Part shown: positions 20,971 to 34,586 of the stretch, in pieces
How positions within the stretch are numbered: the first letter of the stretch is position 1
Layout: every line of letters starts with the position of its first letter
From: Cinclus cinclus
Taxonomy: Eukaryota; Chordata; Aves; Passeriformes; Cinclidae
Length of the DNA: 64,000 nt
Direction of reading: 5' to 3'
Assembly (NCBI RefSeq): GCF_963662255.1
Contig: NC_085047.1
Coordinates: 15,244,347 to 15,308,346, forward strand
Position numbers and translations under genes: made by a program
The notes under the pieces: model-generated
Databases searched by the model: none
The model's input: only the letters and a program-made list of their open reading frames with translations
What the model was told of the DNA's origin: nothing

Positions 20971-23900
20971 TTTGTCTGAAGTGATACCCAAATTGGCAAT
21001 CAGTTGAATATTACTATCCTCAGAAGATCTGAAATATTTGTGGCTACAGCACAGTGGTATCTGCCAGATATTGCACAAGGTGTGCCTCACCTGGAAATAT
21101 GCAAACACAAGTTCCTGACTGTGGTAAGAATTTATAGTGCATTAACTCTTCCAGGGATCTTTGAAGAGAGTTGATGCTTCAGTCAACTAGGATTCTGGCA
21201 TAATCTCTGAAATCCAGTGTGATGCCTCCACAAGCTATGGATATTAATCTATCTCTTTGTTGCCCATGTAAAATATAGAGACCTTTAAAACGAGCACTGC
21301 TTCCCATCTATGAATAAAGGGAGACTTGGACCCATTTTTTTCTGTAACTTTACTATGCATAAATCAAGGCACAGACATGCTAACTGCATCACACAATAAC
21401 TTCAAAGTGCTTGAGAGACAACAGAAGTTGTCATTCAGCTTTCATCATCAGCTTTATTTTCTGCCAGCCAGACAATAACACATTTCATGCGGACTACACG
21501 TTTGCTCCAGCTGCTGTTCAGACGAAAGTTCCTGACTTCATGTGAGTTGGTCCTGCACTAAGGTACTTGGTTCTTGGTCTGTAGCACCCGTGTTTTTTTC
21601 AGGGGTCCTGGAAGCAGAGAAAGAGCATTATTGCAAAGGTATCAGAGCAATCAGCTGGCCCATGACAACAAAATGCCACCCCTGAGCTGGACTTTGCCCC
21701 ATGACCAATGGCTCTGCAGAGCATTCCCCAAGCAACCACATATTTGGTACATCCTCAGGTTGGCTGGTGAGTGGTCCTGCTCCCTGCAAGGAACTGGTCC
21801 AAAACCCATGGGTGTCCCCAAAACCTGTGAGAGCTTGGGCTGGACTTTTTGACCAGCCCTTGGTTTAACTGTGACCAGGATCATATCCACCATCAGCTAC
21901 AAAAAATACTTGCCAATTGATTATAACCTGCGTGGAACAAACACCTTGCCATAAAATTGTGTCACAAAGAAGCAGTTTGTTTCCCTTGTGATGGGTGGTG
22001 AAAGCCCTGTCACAGTGGAGCTGAACTCTTGTGCTGCTCAGGAAGCACCTGGAACCTGTTAAAACAGCTGGCAGGAAAGCAAGCCCAGCTAACATACACT
22101 AGCCCCAAACTGAGAGCACCCTTTTTCTCTTCAATACCCCCAGGAGTCACCAGGAGTTGCTGGATGCCTGGTGAGGTCACCTGGATAGCCTTGGATGGCA
22201 GCACAAAAGAGCAAAGGCACCCTGGAATTAGGGTGGATGCTGCCAGTAGAAGCTCTGGATATGTGTTGGAAGGAAGGCTGGGTCTTGAGAAAGCACAGAG
22301 GGAGGGATGGGAAAGACCTGTAGGGAACAAGGGAATCAGTCTTCATTAGGAAAGAGGAGGAGGATTTCCGGGGATGAGGAGACACATGCATGGATGGGAA
22401 TGGTTCTGCTATGGTGCAGAAAGCAGTTGACGATGAACAAGAAACCTGCTAAGATTTACAATGGGCAGCTTCACATGGTAGTTGCATCAAGGGACTGTGG
22501 AGATCCCCATTTGTCCCCCAGTCTTGCATCATTTTTGTGCAGGAAATTGTTCCAGGTTAGAGGAGGGAAGGAGGGGCTGACACCATGGAGTGGCTGGTTA
22601 CCATTTTCTTGGTCTATGAAATCAGCCCAACCCAGACATGAGAAAAACCATTTCTTTGTGAGAAGCTCATGGGGCAGGACCATGTGAAGAGCCCTGACAG
22701 GACAGCTCTCTCTCAGATACTCACCCTCACCTCGCCCTTTTTGCTTACTGCGAAGAGATATTCGCGGCCAGAAGCAGTTGGGGAGTTTAGTAGGAAATCT
22801 GCTGAGTTCTTTCAGCCCAGAAGTTTCTATGGGAATGAAGTGAGCCCAGCACCATAAATCAAAGGATTAGAAGGGAAGTGCAGAGCAGCTTCTCTTTGGA
22901 AAGATGCCCACTGTCAGGGCAGACCAGGTCTGTACTGCTGATGCACAGGGATCTGCTAGGACAGGACCCACTGCCTGGTCTCTGGAGAAGGTGGGAGATG
23001 CCAGCACATCCTTGCCAGTGGAAATTGTGCCCAAGGGCATCTGCATGTGCAGTTTGAAGGCCATCAGCAACTACTCCATAAACCAAGCACATCTTCACAC
23101 CTCATTTAGTGAGGGAGGAGGCAGGAACTACGGGGCATGATCTCAGGTTGTCCTGTGCCAGTGCTGATCCAGGTTCAACCCGATTCAGGTGGGTCAACAC
23201 CAGAGCCATCCCACCTCTTCCTTGGTATCCAACCCTGCTCTTGCTGCTACCCTGCATTTCAGAGGAGATAGCTGAAACCAAAAAATCATCTTTCCCTGAA
23301 GCAGCATGAACTGTTTTCAACCAACCAGCATTTTCCTGAGCCCTTGCTAGAAGCACCAGGGGAATTCCTCCACCTCAGCAGCATTGGGGTGGTCCTTCCC
23401 TGTTGAGACAGCCAAAAAGCTGCTGCCTGCAGTGTATGTTCTTCCTTTTAATCTACTGGCTTTTTTCCCATGAATGTGTGCATCCTTCAGCCACGGATTT
23501 CAGGCCTGAAGAGGAGAGACTGTCCCATCTCACCCCCAGGCTTCCTCTTTGTTTGCGTGAATATAAACAACTGTGTGATTGTCCATCCAAAACTGTCTTA
23601 AACTGGAAGGGGTGTGAGGGGTAGGTAATTGCATTGTTTTCCCCTGGAGCTGGTATTCAGAAACAACAGAGCATGCACAGCAGAGAACAACTGTGGCTGT
23701 AGTGAGGTCTAGCCCCATGTACCAGCCTTGGGAAGAGCCAGCTGGCAGTGTGCAAATCAGAGAGTTGAAAGGAAAGCCTGATACTGAAAGATCATAACAA
23801 GCCCCAACACACATGCAGCAACATTTATAAAATGATCTTTGTTTAAGCCACGCGAGGAAAGAGTTTGGAGATTTTTGCCCTCATGAGGGTTGCTGATAGC

Positions 23901-26385
23901 AAATTGTTGGTTTAGTTTTGTGAGAAAGTGAGAAATGTAGAAAAGATTATTTGGAGGTGACCGATTTCTCCTCCCATTATGTCTGAGAGAGGTGCAGAAA
24001 TACTATTAAATTCAGCAGGGGTTAATTTCCCAAAGGCAGCACAAGGTGTCTGGAAATAACCAGGGGTGTTCATGAGCCCCATGAGCACACATAGGACCAT
24101 CTTCTCTCTGTTGGTCCTGGTATAACCACATGGAGCTGGGATTTATTGGGATTAAACTAGCCTCTGACAGCTCCAGCCATATTATCATGTTCCTCAGAGA
24201 TGTGGAGGATCTGCTCACATCTCACCCCCGTTCCCCTATGAATCTTGATGTTTTGGTGGCCTCATATCAAAATGAGCTGATGACTTATATTCTCTTCTGC
24301 AAAATTACTTTAATTTAAAGCAATTTAGCTATTTGGGAGCTGTTATGAGTCTGAATAGGCACACAGAAAATTAAAAGTTGCCTTTAAGAGAACTAGAAGC
24401 AGCAGGAATCTTCCATGAGGGGCTCAGAAACAGCAAACAGCCTCAGGCACAGAATTTCGGTGCTGAAGGAATATTTTAAAGAAAAAACATGAGAAATCTG
24501 TCCTTTCCTTGCCAGAGAATTCAGGTGAGGAGACAGCTGTTGTCTGTGGAAGAACCATGTTTTGGCTAGTGCCCTTATCCAGGAGGAGACTAGCAGGTTC
24601 ATGTTCCTCAGAAGATAGAAACTCATTGATTTCTGGGCAAATGCAATTCCCAGTTTATTTATGAGTAGGTTATGACAAGTCACTTCTGTCTTCTGAATGC
24701 TGCATTGCCCTTTGTGCACTGAAGCTTGTTGTCTTTACAAAACAGCAGCAAAAACACAAACATTTTTGTCCTGAAAAATGGTCTTAACATGGTACTTTAT
24801 AATAGGTCTCCGTCACATTCTTTGGAAAAGGCACGTCAAGCAGTAGAGGGATCCCTGTGAATTGTATCAGGGAAGTGCAGAATTTCAGCCTCGCTCTATA
24901 CCTCAGTAAGCAGAGGGGTTGCTGTCCTTACAAAGGTGTGAGACCTGGAAATGTGCAACTGTTTGGGGCCAGCAAGGTCTGAAGAAGAAAGTGCCTGGTT
25001 GTGAAATCTGGCCTGATGTAAATGGGGGATGAGCAACAAGGAATTCAGCCCTTTGGAGTCCAAACCAAAGCACCAGACAGGCAAGCTCTTACAGAGCTCT
25101 GCCAGCAGAAATCTATTTTAGAAGACTTCTGCATACATCCAAGTCAGATGAGGACCTGAACAGCATGGAGGAATCATGTCCTAAATACTAGTCAGCCCCT
25201 AAAACCGCAGGTGAGATTTTTTCAGTGCTTTTTTACTGGTGGAATCTACAGCTTGGAGGAGGAGGCTGCAGCACTGTGGAAGCAAGGCAGGTGGAAGTAA
25301 GACATTGTGGCACATAGGAAAGGATGCAGGATATCATCTGCATCAAGGGATTGATCCTCTCTCCCAATGCCTCTTTCCAGCACCTACACCAAAATACCAG
25401 CAGCCTAGAGATGTTAGGCACAACCCAGCTGCAAGTCTTGCTTGTCCCAGATGGCATTTCCAGGTTCCTCACTGAGGATTTGAGCTCCCCACACATTTCA
25501 TCTCTTCTGTCTTCTCTTGCAGGCAGGACAGGGCAGGAACAGGCACTGAAGGAAGCCAGAGGACTGAGCACTGCTTCATCCCTCTCCCATCCATATCCAA
25601 CAATCTCCTTCAGTTTTGCCTCTTGTTAGGTCCTCAGACCCTGCTTCTGCAGATGGCCCATGAAACCTGACTGGTCACCATGCTCTGAGCTCACTCAGCA
25701 GGACCAGGAGTCTCCTTTGCTTTCTGGCAGGCTGATGTCACACCACAGGCAGTGAGGGTCACTGTAAGGGTAGAGGAACCGAGCTGCTCCTGCAACTTTT
25801 CATGCTTGTAAGGAGCACCTGGGAAGAAGCACCATCTCCATGTGGACCAACCAGCACTGACCAAACCAGTGCTTTGAGGCAATAAATTAGGACAAGGAGG
25901 CAGCAAGGAGCCATCTGAGACTGAGTCACAACTGGGTCCTTGATGTACTCACAGGTAGAAGGGACCATGGACAGTCTGGTCCTCCTTTGGGGTGAAGGAA
26001 TCAGATGTCCAGGGCACCTTCTGAGCCACAAGAAGCCTCCTGGGCATCCATCTCTGAAACATGCTAAGCCAGCTTTTGCTGATTCCCCTGAGAGATGTAT
26101 CTTCTTGGATTTCCACTGACACATCTCTGCCTGCTGCTTCTTGTTATAGGAGAATACTGCTCCTTTACCATCAGCTGCTTCTGCTCTGGGCTGCAAGATT
26201 TTTCCTTCATTCTCCTTGGCTGCTGCATTTGTTGAGCCACCTGGCAGCACAGGACATCTCTGCAGGAAGCTGGAGAAAAGCCAACCTCTTTATCAGATGC
26301 ACCAGAATGGCAAAGGACAGAAGATCCTGCAGCTCTGAATGTGCCAGGCTCCTACACTGACAACAAAGCTTGTCCCTGTGGCTGT
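20971..26385. other. Long intergenic stretch, no gene recognised
   Basis: About 5.4 kb. Open frames are short, overlap on both strands and lack family motifs. I found no CR1 or LTR ends. Confidence 0.4.
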
Positions 26386-26453
26386 AAAAAAAAAAAACAA
26401 AACCAAAAACAAAACCAAAAACAACAAACAAACAAACAAAAAAAAAACAAACC
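26386..26453. repeat. A/C-rich simple repeat
   Basis: Runs of A with AAAACC and AAAC units, low complexity. Confidence 0.9.
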
Positions 26454-26559
26454 AAAGGTACCAGGGGAAAAAAGCACGAGCAGTGTCATCCTAAAAGACA
26501 GACAGATTTGTGGAAGCAAGACTGACTGCTTGACTGGCCACCAGGACAGACACACAAGG

Positions 26560-27080
26560 CACTTGGAGACACATCTAGTGAAGTCACACCAAGAACAGAG
26601 GGAGAGAGAAGGGGCCGTCAGTAGGTGAGGTATCCTTTATTCAAGCAGTATCATGAGTGATATCACACAGTACAGGCAAAGAAAAAGGCTTACAGTCCAA
26701 GAGACACAGGACATGAGACAGTAATTGAGAAGGATGGGAAGGAGAAGGTCCTTGGTGGAGCTGGGTATTTGGGGTGATGTGGAGGGGAAAGGTGTTGGAG
26801 GGGGAGAAGTGGGAGAAAGCAAAGGATTGGAGAAGCAGCTGTGGGACAGACACAGAAAAGCTGGCAGAGGGGATGGAGGGAAAATTGTTGTGAAGGCAAG
26901 AAGGAATGGTTGTGTGGCAGGGAAATGGGGTCAGATAGGGAGGTGAGGGCATTGCAGACTGTAGGAGAAGGAGCCAAGGGAGAGAGATCTCTGATCAGCA
27001 ATGAACCTTGAGGAGTGGGGAGAGCAGGGGCAAGGGGCACAGAGACATTCACTGTCCTGTGGCTCCAAAGCACTGTCTGT
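26560..27080 (-). other. Candidate antisense 3' end or LTR
   Basis: Read on the minus strand, a long C/T-rich tract (27000 to 26700) leads to GATACTGCTTGAATAAAGG with AATAAA at 26636-26641. This could be a diverged LTR or the 3' end of a noncoding transcript. No coding frame is supported. Confidence 0.3.
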
Positions 27081-27125
27081 TTCATTAAATTCAGGGTACA
27101 CTGGGGAGATGTGTCTCTGCTGAAA

Positions 27126-27305
27126 AATCACAGGATCACAGAATTATTTGGGTGGGAAGGATCTTCAAGATCCTCTTGTTCCAACCCCCCTGTCATAAAC
27201 AGAGACACCTTCCACTAGACCAGATTGTTCCAGCACAACCTCTCCTTGAACACTTCCAGGGATGGGGCAGCCACAGCTTCTGTGGGCAAATCTCTTGGGT
27301 CCAAA
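27126..27305 (-). mobile_element. CR1 LINE 3' fragment
   Basis: Reverse CR1 starting ATCACAGGATCACAGAATTA, then TTCCAACCCCCCTGTCAT and CTTCCAGGGATGGGGCAGCC. Confidence 0.88.
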
Positions 27306-29726
27306 CAAGGTGGCCAAGCTGAACTTGTCTTCAGTTGGGTACTAAATCCTGAACCAGACCAAGGAGCACGTCAGTGCAATGGCCAGGGGTTGCTCTCAGG
27401 ATTTCCCTGCCTTGACCATCTGGTACTGGAGCCATCAAATGCTTATGTGTGTTGTTAACTGATGAGAACAGACCCATCTGCCACCTGTCATGTGGTGAGA
27501 TCCCCTCCACCACGTGCCATGCAGGGTGCTCCTCACTCTTTGCTGTGACCCAGTCCTCCAGACCTCTTTCAGAGCTAGCGAGGACACAGCAGTATGTGTC
27601 TCCAAGAAGATATGGGAACATTAGTTCGGGGCTTGGGGTAGTTGCATGCCACAGGCTAGGTTGGGGTGGGCAGAGGACAACAAGGAGGGTTCAGAAATGC
27701 TTTCTCTTTCCCACCTCTCACACCAATGAACACATTGAAAGCAGTCATGGCTCTCACACATCACTACCATCCATCATTTCTCTGGTGGCTGAGCCTTGTC
27801 ATTGGCTTCCACGGAGTAGACTGCCTGAAGGGAGAGCTGGTATTTTAGAAAGCATAAAGATGCCTTCAATCCATTAGTAGGATTTTCTTTCATTCTTGCC
27901 TCACTTGTCCTCCCCATGCCAGTCAGGATTAGGGAGCTGTTCCCAAGGCACCCTGCAACAGAAATTAAGAGTGTTTACAAGCAATTCAGAGTAAATGATA
28001 GACCGCCAGTCCCAAAGTACTCAGAGCCGTGTTACCTCTCATCACACAACCCTGAGCTTGGAAGCAGACCCAGTGGCATTAGTGGAATTGCTCCCAACCC
28101 AGAAAGCTCAGGTGAATAAGGGAAAATGGAAGTGAGGTGCCAATTCCCCAGCTGAATCAAACTTACCATGAAACTGCTGGAACAAGGCAGAGCAGAAGCC
28201 CATGTCTGAACACAGTATTTTCCAAATGTGGAAAAGATACTGTTCTTAGAGCTGAGCACATCCGTATCATCATGTTTATACCAGGGAATTTCTCCTTCTT
28301 GTATGGCTCCTCTTCTTGATATGATGTCACTGTTGGGGATGGTGATTATTCTTGGATGTTGGGAGGTACAAGCTGTGTCACAAGCACCTTGTTAAAAAGT
28401 CTTTTTCTCTCCTGCACTGGCACATTTCTAATTAAACCCTAAATCAAAAGAATATCATGACACAAGAGGCTGCATTTGTACAAGGGCTGATATGTCAGCT
28501 GATGAAACATCCTTTTACCAGTCAGGGATGTAAAAATTATGTTTTAATCATTGGGCTTAGGTTTTCAGAGGGAGTTTAGTTTTGTGCCCAAGCTGGAGTG
28601 GAAGGATGAAGAGTGTCAAGGAAAAACTTCAGCCACCCATGCACCAGGTTCCTAGATGGGTGGACACAATGTATTTAAAAGCAGCTCAGTAAAATTGCAA
28701 GGAGGGAGGCAACTCCTCATGAGACTGCTCATGGCAGTCAAAGCAACACCTCTGCAAAGCCCCTGATCACTCCCAGATCACAGATTTAGGTTGGAAAAAG
28801 GCCTCTAAGATGCTCTGTGGTTAAGTATTTGAGAGGGAGACTCAACTTTCAAAATTCAATTTATTGTCTCCCCTCCTTTTTCATTTCACCCAGATGCCAA
28901 CACAGACAGATAAGACTATTTCTCCTCCAGCCAGTGCCTCCACACCTCCACACTAAATGCCCTTATAGGACAAAGCACTTCATTTTCACTGAAGCCCTCC
29001 AGCACAGCCCTTCGAAAGAGGTGGGCAGTGCCAGTCACCAGTGATCTGGTGAAGATTAAGGAGTCAGTCAGCACCAGTGGGTTCAGATAGTGATGGTTAA
29101 AGACCAGGGAGTCCAGGCTTTCCATCAGCCCAATAAGTCCTACTGTTCCCTTGGAAGCATCCTGCCCCTCCCTGCATTTGGGCTTTGCAAGGCTGAGTGA
29201 GTTCAGAGATCAACAGGGCAGCCAAGGTGTGTTTTCCAGCACTCCTTTTGGGCAGCTGCAGGGAGCAGATGGATTCCCTATGAAGACTGCAGCATGGAAA
29301 AGATCCTGTACCTTTGTGTCATGGGAGAAACACTTTGTTGCCCATCATGGATTGTCACAGATAAGCCCCAAGAATAACCAATCTTTTAGAAATGAGCATT
29401 TTCTTTGCTACCAGCTGTAGAGAGTTAAATGATAAATTCTGCAACCTACAGTCCAGCTGGAACACTCCAAAGATCATATAGATAGGTGTGATTGATGAAT
29501 GGATGAAACTGGTGGGGAAGGGAGAGGGAAGGCAGGGTGATACAGAGGACATCAGAAAGCAGCACAGTTACTAGCTTGTGGTCAAAAATGGAATAAATTC
29601 AGAAAGTGATTTGCAAAACTAGGCAGGGATGAGAAATAGCACCCATAGCAACAGGAAGGCAGAAAATTTTGGTGGCCCATGGATGTCAACAGAGAGGAGA
29701 AGGAGATGGAGGAGAGGTTTCAAAAC
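27306..29726. other. Intergenic, nothing recognised
   Basis: A very short, weak CR1-like piece may lie at 28777-28815 (ATCACAGATTTAGGTTGGAA). Otherwise empty. Confidence 0.35.
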
Positions 29727-29830
29727 TACAAAATCATGGAATGGTTTGGATTGGAAGGGACTTTAAAAACCATCTTGTTCCAAACTCCCTACCCTGGGAA
29801 GAGACATCTTCCACTACACCTGTTTGCTCA
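29727..29830 (-). mobile_element. CR1 LINE short 3' fragment
   Basis: AATCATGGAATGGTTTGGATT, then GGGAAGAGACATCTTCCACT; about 100 bp of the CR1 3' end. Confidence 0.8.
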
Positions 29831-30195
29831 AAAATTCAGTAATTTTCTTCAGGTTGGTGGGGATATACATTAAAGGAGAAAACATGATTAAAACTTGGAA
29901 TTATGACTAATTAAAAGAAAAAAAAGGGATTAAGCTAAGATTAGAGTTCACAATTTAAAATAAAATTGCGCCCTCAGTCCTGCTTTCTTCTCAAGTGCCA
30001 TTTTCTCCAGATAGCCACTGATTTCATTAATATAAAATCTCTGCTTTGCATTTCTACATACTGTGCCAAGCACTTGCTCAACAAGTTTGGCTGGGTTTGC
30101 AGTGCACTGAAAGTGCTCAACCCCAGAACTTTCCACCTCTTCCAAAGAGGATTTATAGCCCCTTCAACCCTCTCATTGGCCTTTCAGATGTTTTT

Positions 30196-30298
30196 CACAG
30201 AACAATAGAAAGGTTTGGTCTGCAAAGGACATTAAAGCTCAATTAGTTCCAATCCCCTGCCAAGGGAAGGGACAAATTCCCGTTGACCAGGTTTTTCA
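30196..30298 (-). mobile_element. CR1 LINE short 3' fragment
   Basis: CACAGAACAATAGAAAGGTTT and CCAATCCCCTGCCAAGGGAA in CR1 order; diverged. Confidence 0.65.
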
Positions 30299-30808
30299 GG
30301 TTTGGTTTAGGGAGAAAACAAAAGCTGTAGACAGTTGCAAAAAAGTGTAATTAACATCATCTACCCTCCCTCCACCTCTCCTTGGGATTTGGTCTCTGCT
30401 TCCTGAGCCAGGACAAGTGGACATGAGCAAGGCACTGCACAGACCCTCTACTCAAAGATATTTTATATAGAAAATAAAACTTGCATCATCCATACGACTT
30501 CACTGTCCATCTTTGCATTTGCAAACACTTACAGCTCATGCCAAACTGGTCTGAGGTTAGCAGCCACCTAAAGGGATTTAGACTGTGCCAGCCCAGCTGT
30601 CCCTACAGCAGGCATGGAAGTGGCACCTCTAAGCAACACATGACTCATTTTGGATGGACAGGCATTTCTTTCACTTAACTGTGCTTCTGATTGAGAAAAC
30701 AAGATCAAGGAGGTGGTATTCGTCTTCAGCATTTATTTATCATTGGAAAAGGAACCCTTTGAGCAAGCAAAGATCACAAGCACATCACAATCAATTGGCG
30801 GTACATTA

Positions 30809-30810
<2 letters not shown>

Positions 30811-30852
<42 letters not shown>
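30811..30852. repeat. (TG)n microsatellite
   Basis: About 17 TG units followed by GAGAGA. Confidence 0.97.
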
Positions 30853-31198
30853 CTTTCATCAGAATACCAACAATGAGAAAGCACCACAAGGAAGTGTGCT
30901 TAACATGTTTACAAGAGACAATTTGTGATATGCAACCAAACCCAGGCCACAAAATATTAATTAGACACTTCCTATCTGCCTCCAAGAGGCAGGAGTTTGT
31001 GGAATGCATGGGCACCAGGATTTGGCACCGCTGTGCAGCAAATGAAGAAGCAGGTGATTGGTGTGCAAAGCAGTCAGGAAACAGGAGCTCAGTCAGCAAT
31101 TAGCACCATTTTGCAGAAAGGAGTAACAGTACAATACAGTGAAAATGTGAAAGCAAGCAATAGCACAGGAACTCTCACAGGGTAAAAAGCAAAACATT

Positions 31199-31220
31199 TC
31201 TTTTTTTTTTTTTTCTTTTT
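31199..31220. repeat. Poly(T) tract
   Basis: 14 consecutive T and a further T-run; low complexity. Confidence 0.9.
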
Positions 31221-31767
31221 ACAAGAAAAGTAAAACATATTACAAATCAGCAGTGGAACAGAATCAGCATTGTGGTAGCTGGAAACACAGAACAGCAGAG
31301 CACTGTTTCTCAGTGGGATTGACAAGTTCAGAGCCCAAAATGGATTTGAAATGGCAGAGATTTGGTCTCCTTTCTGATAAACCTGAGTGGGTTGGATGGG
31401 CAGAATCTGTGGAAGGTACAGCAATGCAGGATTTCACCCTGAGGCTTGCCTCTGCTGTAGTTCCTGGTATTCAATACAGTGCCAGCCCGTGTGCTTGGAT
31501 ATGTGTGTGTGCTTGGATGCATGCTGCAGATATGGTGCACATGGAGCACAAGCCAGGATTTCTATCCCTATTTTACTGAAGTGAGAGGATGGTACTCAGG
31601 CTTTACCCGTCTCCCAGGCTCTTTCTGCAAAGAAAACCTTTCAAGGACCATTCATCCCACCAAAGACAGGTGTCAAAAATAGGCAGCTCAATGGTCCTTG
31701 CAAGTTCCTTCACTAGAGAGGGCATTAAAACCACTGGCTAACACTTCATACCTAGCTTTGTAGTGAC

Positions 31768-31832
31768 CTCATGGAATGGCTTGAGTAGGAAGGGACCTTA
31801 AAGATCTTCTAGTTCCAAGCCCCCTGCCATAA
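31768..31832 (-). mobile_element. CR1 LINE 3' end, about 65 bp
   Basis: TCATGGAATGGCTTGAGTAG, then GGGACCTTAAAGATCTTCTA and AAGCCCCCTGCCAT. Confidence 0.75.
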
Positions 31833-34480
31833 AAAAAATTTCATGTATTATGGATACATAAAGCTATATTCTGATCACTCACTGTGTATGTTTCAAACAC
31901 TGATGGATGCTCTTCATTAGGAAGAAACCATCCCAAGTTGGATGACCAGCAGTTCATCCAGAGCCATGGAGATGCCTGGATTAGGTGGTCTAAGCATCTT
32001 AGCGATGTTCCTTGGGAAAAATTTAGTTCACCTTGAAGTCAAGGGTTAAATTCTCATCGAATTCCAGGTGAAACAGTGGCAAGTGTGGTATATCTTTAAA
32101 TGTGAAGCTTAGGGCTGAAAAGTAATAGGAAGAATTTTTTTGCATGGTCCGTCCTAATGCAAGATTGGTGTGTTGAGCTATTTGAACTGTGTAGTGCCTT
32201 CCTGATGTGTTCTGCCTGTTGTGACATATCATCTTCATAGCTTGTGCTACATCCCGTAGGAAAGGATGTTACTGAGGAGTCTGAAGATGCATGAAGCATC
32301 TCAAAAGCCAAGGAATCACACCAAGTCTTGGGAGCTCATCTTCCCTGGCAAGTTGTCCCTTATGTGACAGGTAGGAAGAGCTGTGAGCAGCATGCTTCTC
32401 TGCCAGCTCAACACAAGCCTTTTGCTGAGCTGCTCTGGAGACAGAGCTGAGCAGTGCTGCAGGGGCTTCTGAGCACTCAGAAAAGCAATGATCAATATGG
32501 ATAGGTCAGCATCTCCATGAGGCATGCACATAAAAAAAAAATTTAAAAAGCACTACATTCACAAAGATTTCCACAGTTTTACTTCCTGGAGGATTTTCCC
32601 TGGTTTCCTCCTAAACAGCGGAGGTTTAAATATATATATATATTTCTATATATGAATATATATTTTCCACATACACAACCTGACTAGCTCATAGCACACA
32701 GTTCTAACACAGCTAAGCTTGGAATTACACCACGGAATTCAGAACACTACATTTACTGATACTCGAAGGTTAGGCTGTTAGCGCAAGGCAAACAGGACAC
32801 ATCACATGATACACTGAACTTGGCATTTATTCATTACTAAGGCCAGCAAATGTCACTATCTGTATATCACAGAGCTTTCCTCCTCACTGGAAACTTTTGC
32901 CCAACCTTGTAGCCCACCACTCATTTATGTTTTCAAAAGACCCAATCCTAATGGGATGAAACCCCAAAACCAGGACTCCTCACCCTCCCAACCCATCCAT
33001 TTTTCTGCTAGATAGTTTCATATCTCTAAAATACCCCTAGCAGTAACACTTTCTTTATTCCACCACCTCTACAGCAACACACCACCTCCCTACTCTACTT
33101 CCTATCTCTGTCTTCATGCTTCCCAATTGTCCACTGGATGTTTCAAGCTGGACTTCATATTAGTAGAGAAAATTTGGAGCTGCAAAAATAAGCAACAAGA
33201 ACCCTGCATCTTAACTTGCAGCCACTCTGCTGTGGGAGAGTTTAATAGCTCTGTTTGGTGGGATAAAGATTAATTCTTATGTATTTAGGACCCAATCCAG
33301 AAGTTAGGCACATAAATTTGGATTGGGACCACAACCCTCTCACTGATCCAGTGACCCGGATTTTGTGGCATGCAATGCCATTCTCTTGGGCCAGTTCATA
33401 CTTTCTGACAAATGGTCCTGCTGTGTTTAGGGCTTCCAAACTGGTCGTGGGGATTTCCTAGAGTAAGAGCACAGCATATATGATTGAAACCCTGAGATCT
33501 TGTCTGGAGGGAGTCTAGGGATCCCAGCAACTTTTTTATGGCCCTCTTGAGATACTCATGAGCCAACATGAACATAAACAGCTGGAAGAATAAACACAAT
33601 GGGGGCTGACAGCTCTAGCCAACCTTGGTGACACATTTCTTTCTACACCTTGGAAGGTCACATCTGCAAACTAAACCCCTTTTTGAAACCTAGCTCTGCC
33701 TGTTGGCATCCCAGAAGTGAAGAAAGCAGACCAAGATTCAAAACAAAACAGGAATAATTAACAAGATCAATAACTTAAGGGAAACAATAGGGAAGAACAA
33801 CCTGCTGATAACCTAGCCTAACCTACCATGTGCTTGGAAAGTTTTCACTGCTCACTGCACCTTTCCTCACCAAATTTTTATTTTTTTAATCAAGGACTTC
33901 AAGTGCTGTTGATGAGTGAAGTTGCCTTGATGCAGCTAGACATACTCCCAGCTACCCTTGGGGAGGATTTGGCCCTTTGCTTCCATGGGATCTCCTTTCC
34001 TGTTGCTTCCTGGAGCAAAATTCCCATCAGTGTCGCTAGGGGAAAACATTCTTGGCCGTACCATTGATTTTGGTGGATTTACAGCATATCCATGGCACCA
34101 TGAATGAACTGATCCTCTCTGCCTCCAAACCCCTTTACCTGCTGACACCAGTGGGAGATGACACAACTATGGCCAACCCAAAAGGGCCTCATGGGATGAG
34201 AGCACAGCCCCTCCGTGGCTCAGTGGGCACTTCCATGCTCTCAAAGCAGTGAAGAACCAAGCCTGAGGAAAGGGACAAGCTGTTAGATGTAATCACTGTT
34301 GACCCATCACCTTAATCTCTTAGGACCCTGCTTATGCCTCCTCACATCCCTCACTCTGTGCAGAGCCGTGTTGTGCAGGCAAAGCAGAACCTGACCTCAG
34401 AAACAAGGATTTCCTAATCCTCCTTGGAAATAAAACAGAAAAGCTTCTAATACAATCAGAACAAAAAGCAGATTAGAAGC
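31833..34480. other. Intergenic, nothing recognised
   Basis: Region on the 3' side of MAP6. An AT palindrome lies at 32627-32665. I looked for SERPINH1-type serpin exons, expected near MAP6, and saw none. Confidence 0.4.
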
Positions 34481-34500
34481 CTCTAATTAATTTTGTGGCC

Positions 34501-34506
34501 TTTATT
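34501..34506 (-). terminator. MAP6 poly(A) signal
   Basis: TTTATT on + is AATAAA on -, about 80 bp past the MAP6 stop codon. The 3' UTR between them is purine-rich on + (GGAAGGAAGGAAG). Confidence 0.7.
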
Positions 34507-34586
34507 TAATCAAAGGAGGGGAAAAAAGGAAGGAAGGAAGAAAGAAAAGGGGAAAAAATGAGAAAGAAAGGAAAGTGCAGTGACAT

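Noticed and set aside
25759..26250. 163-codon minus-strand frame
   Set aside because: No domain, no splice or promoter context, and overlapped by frames on the other strand.
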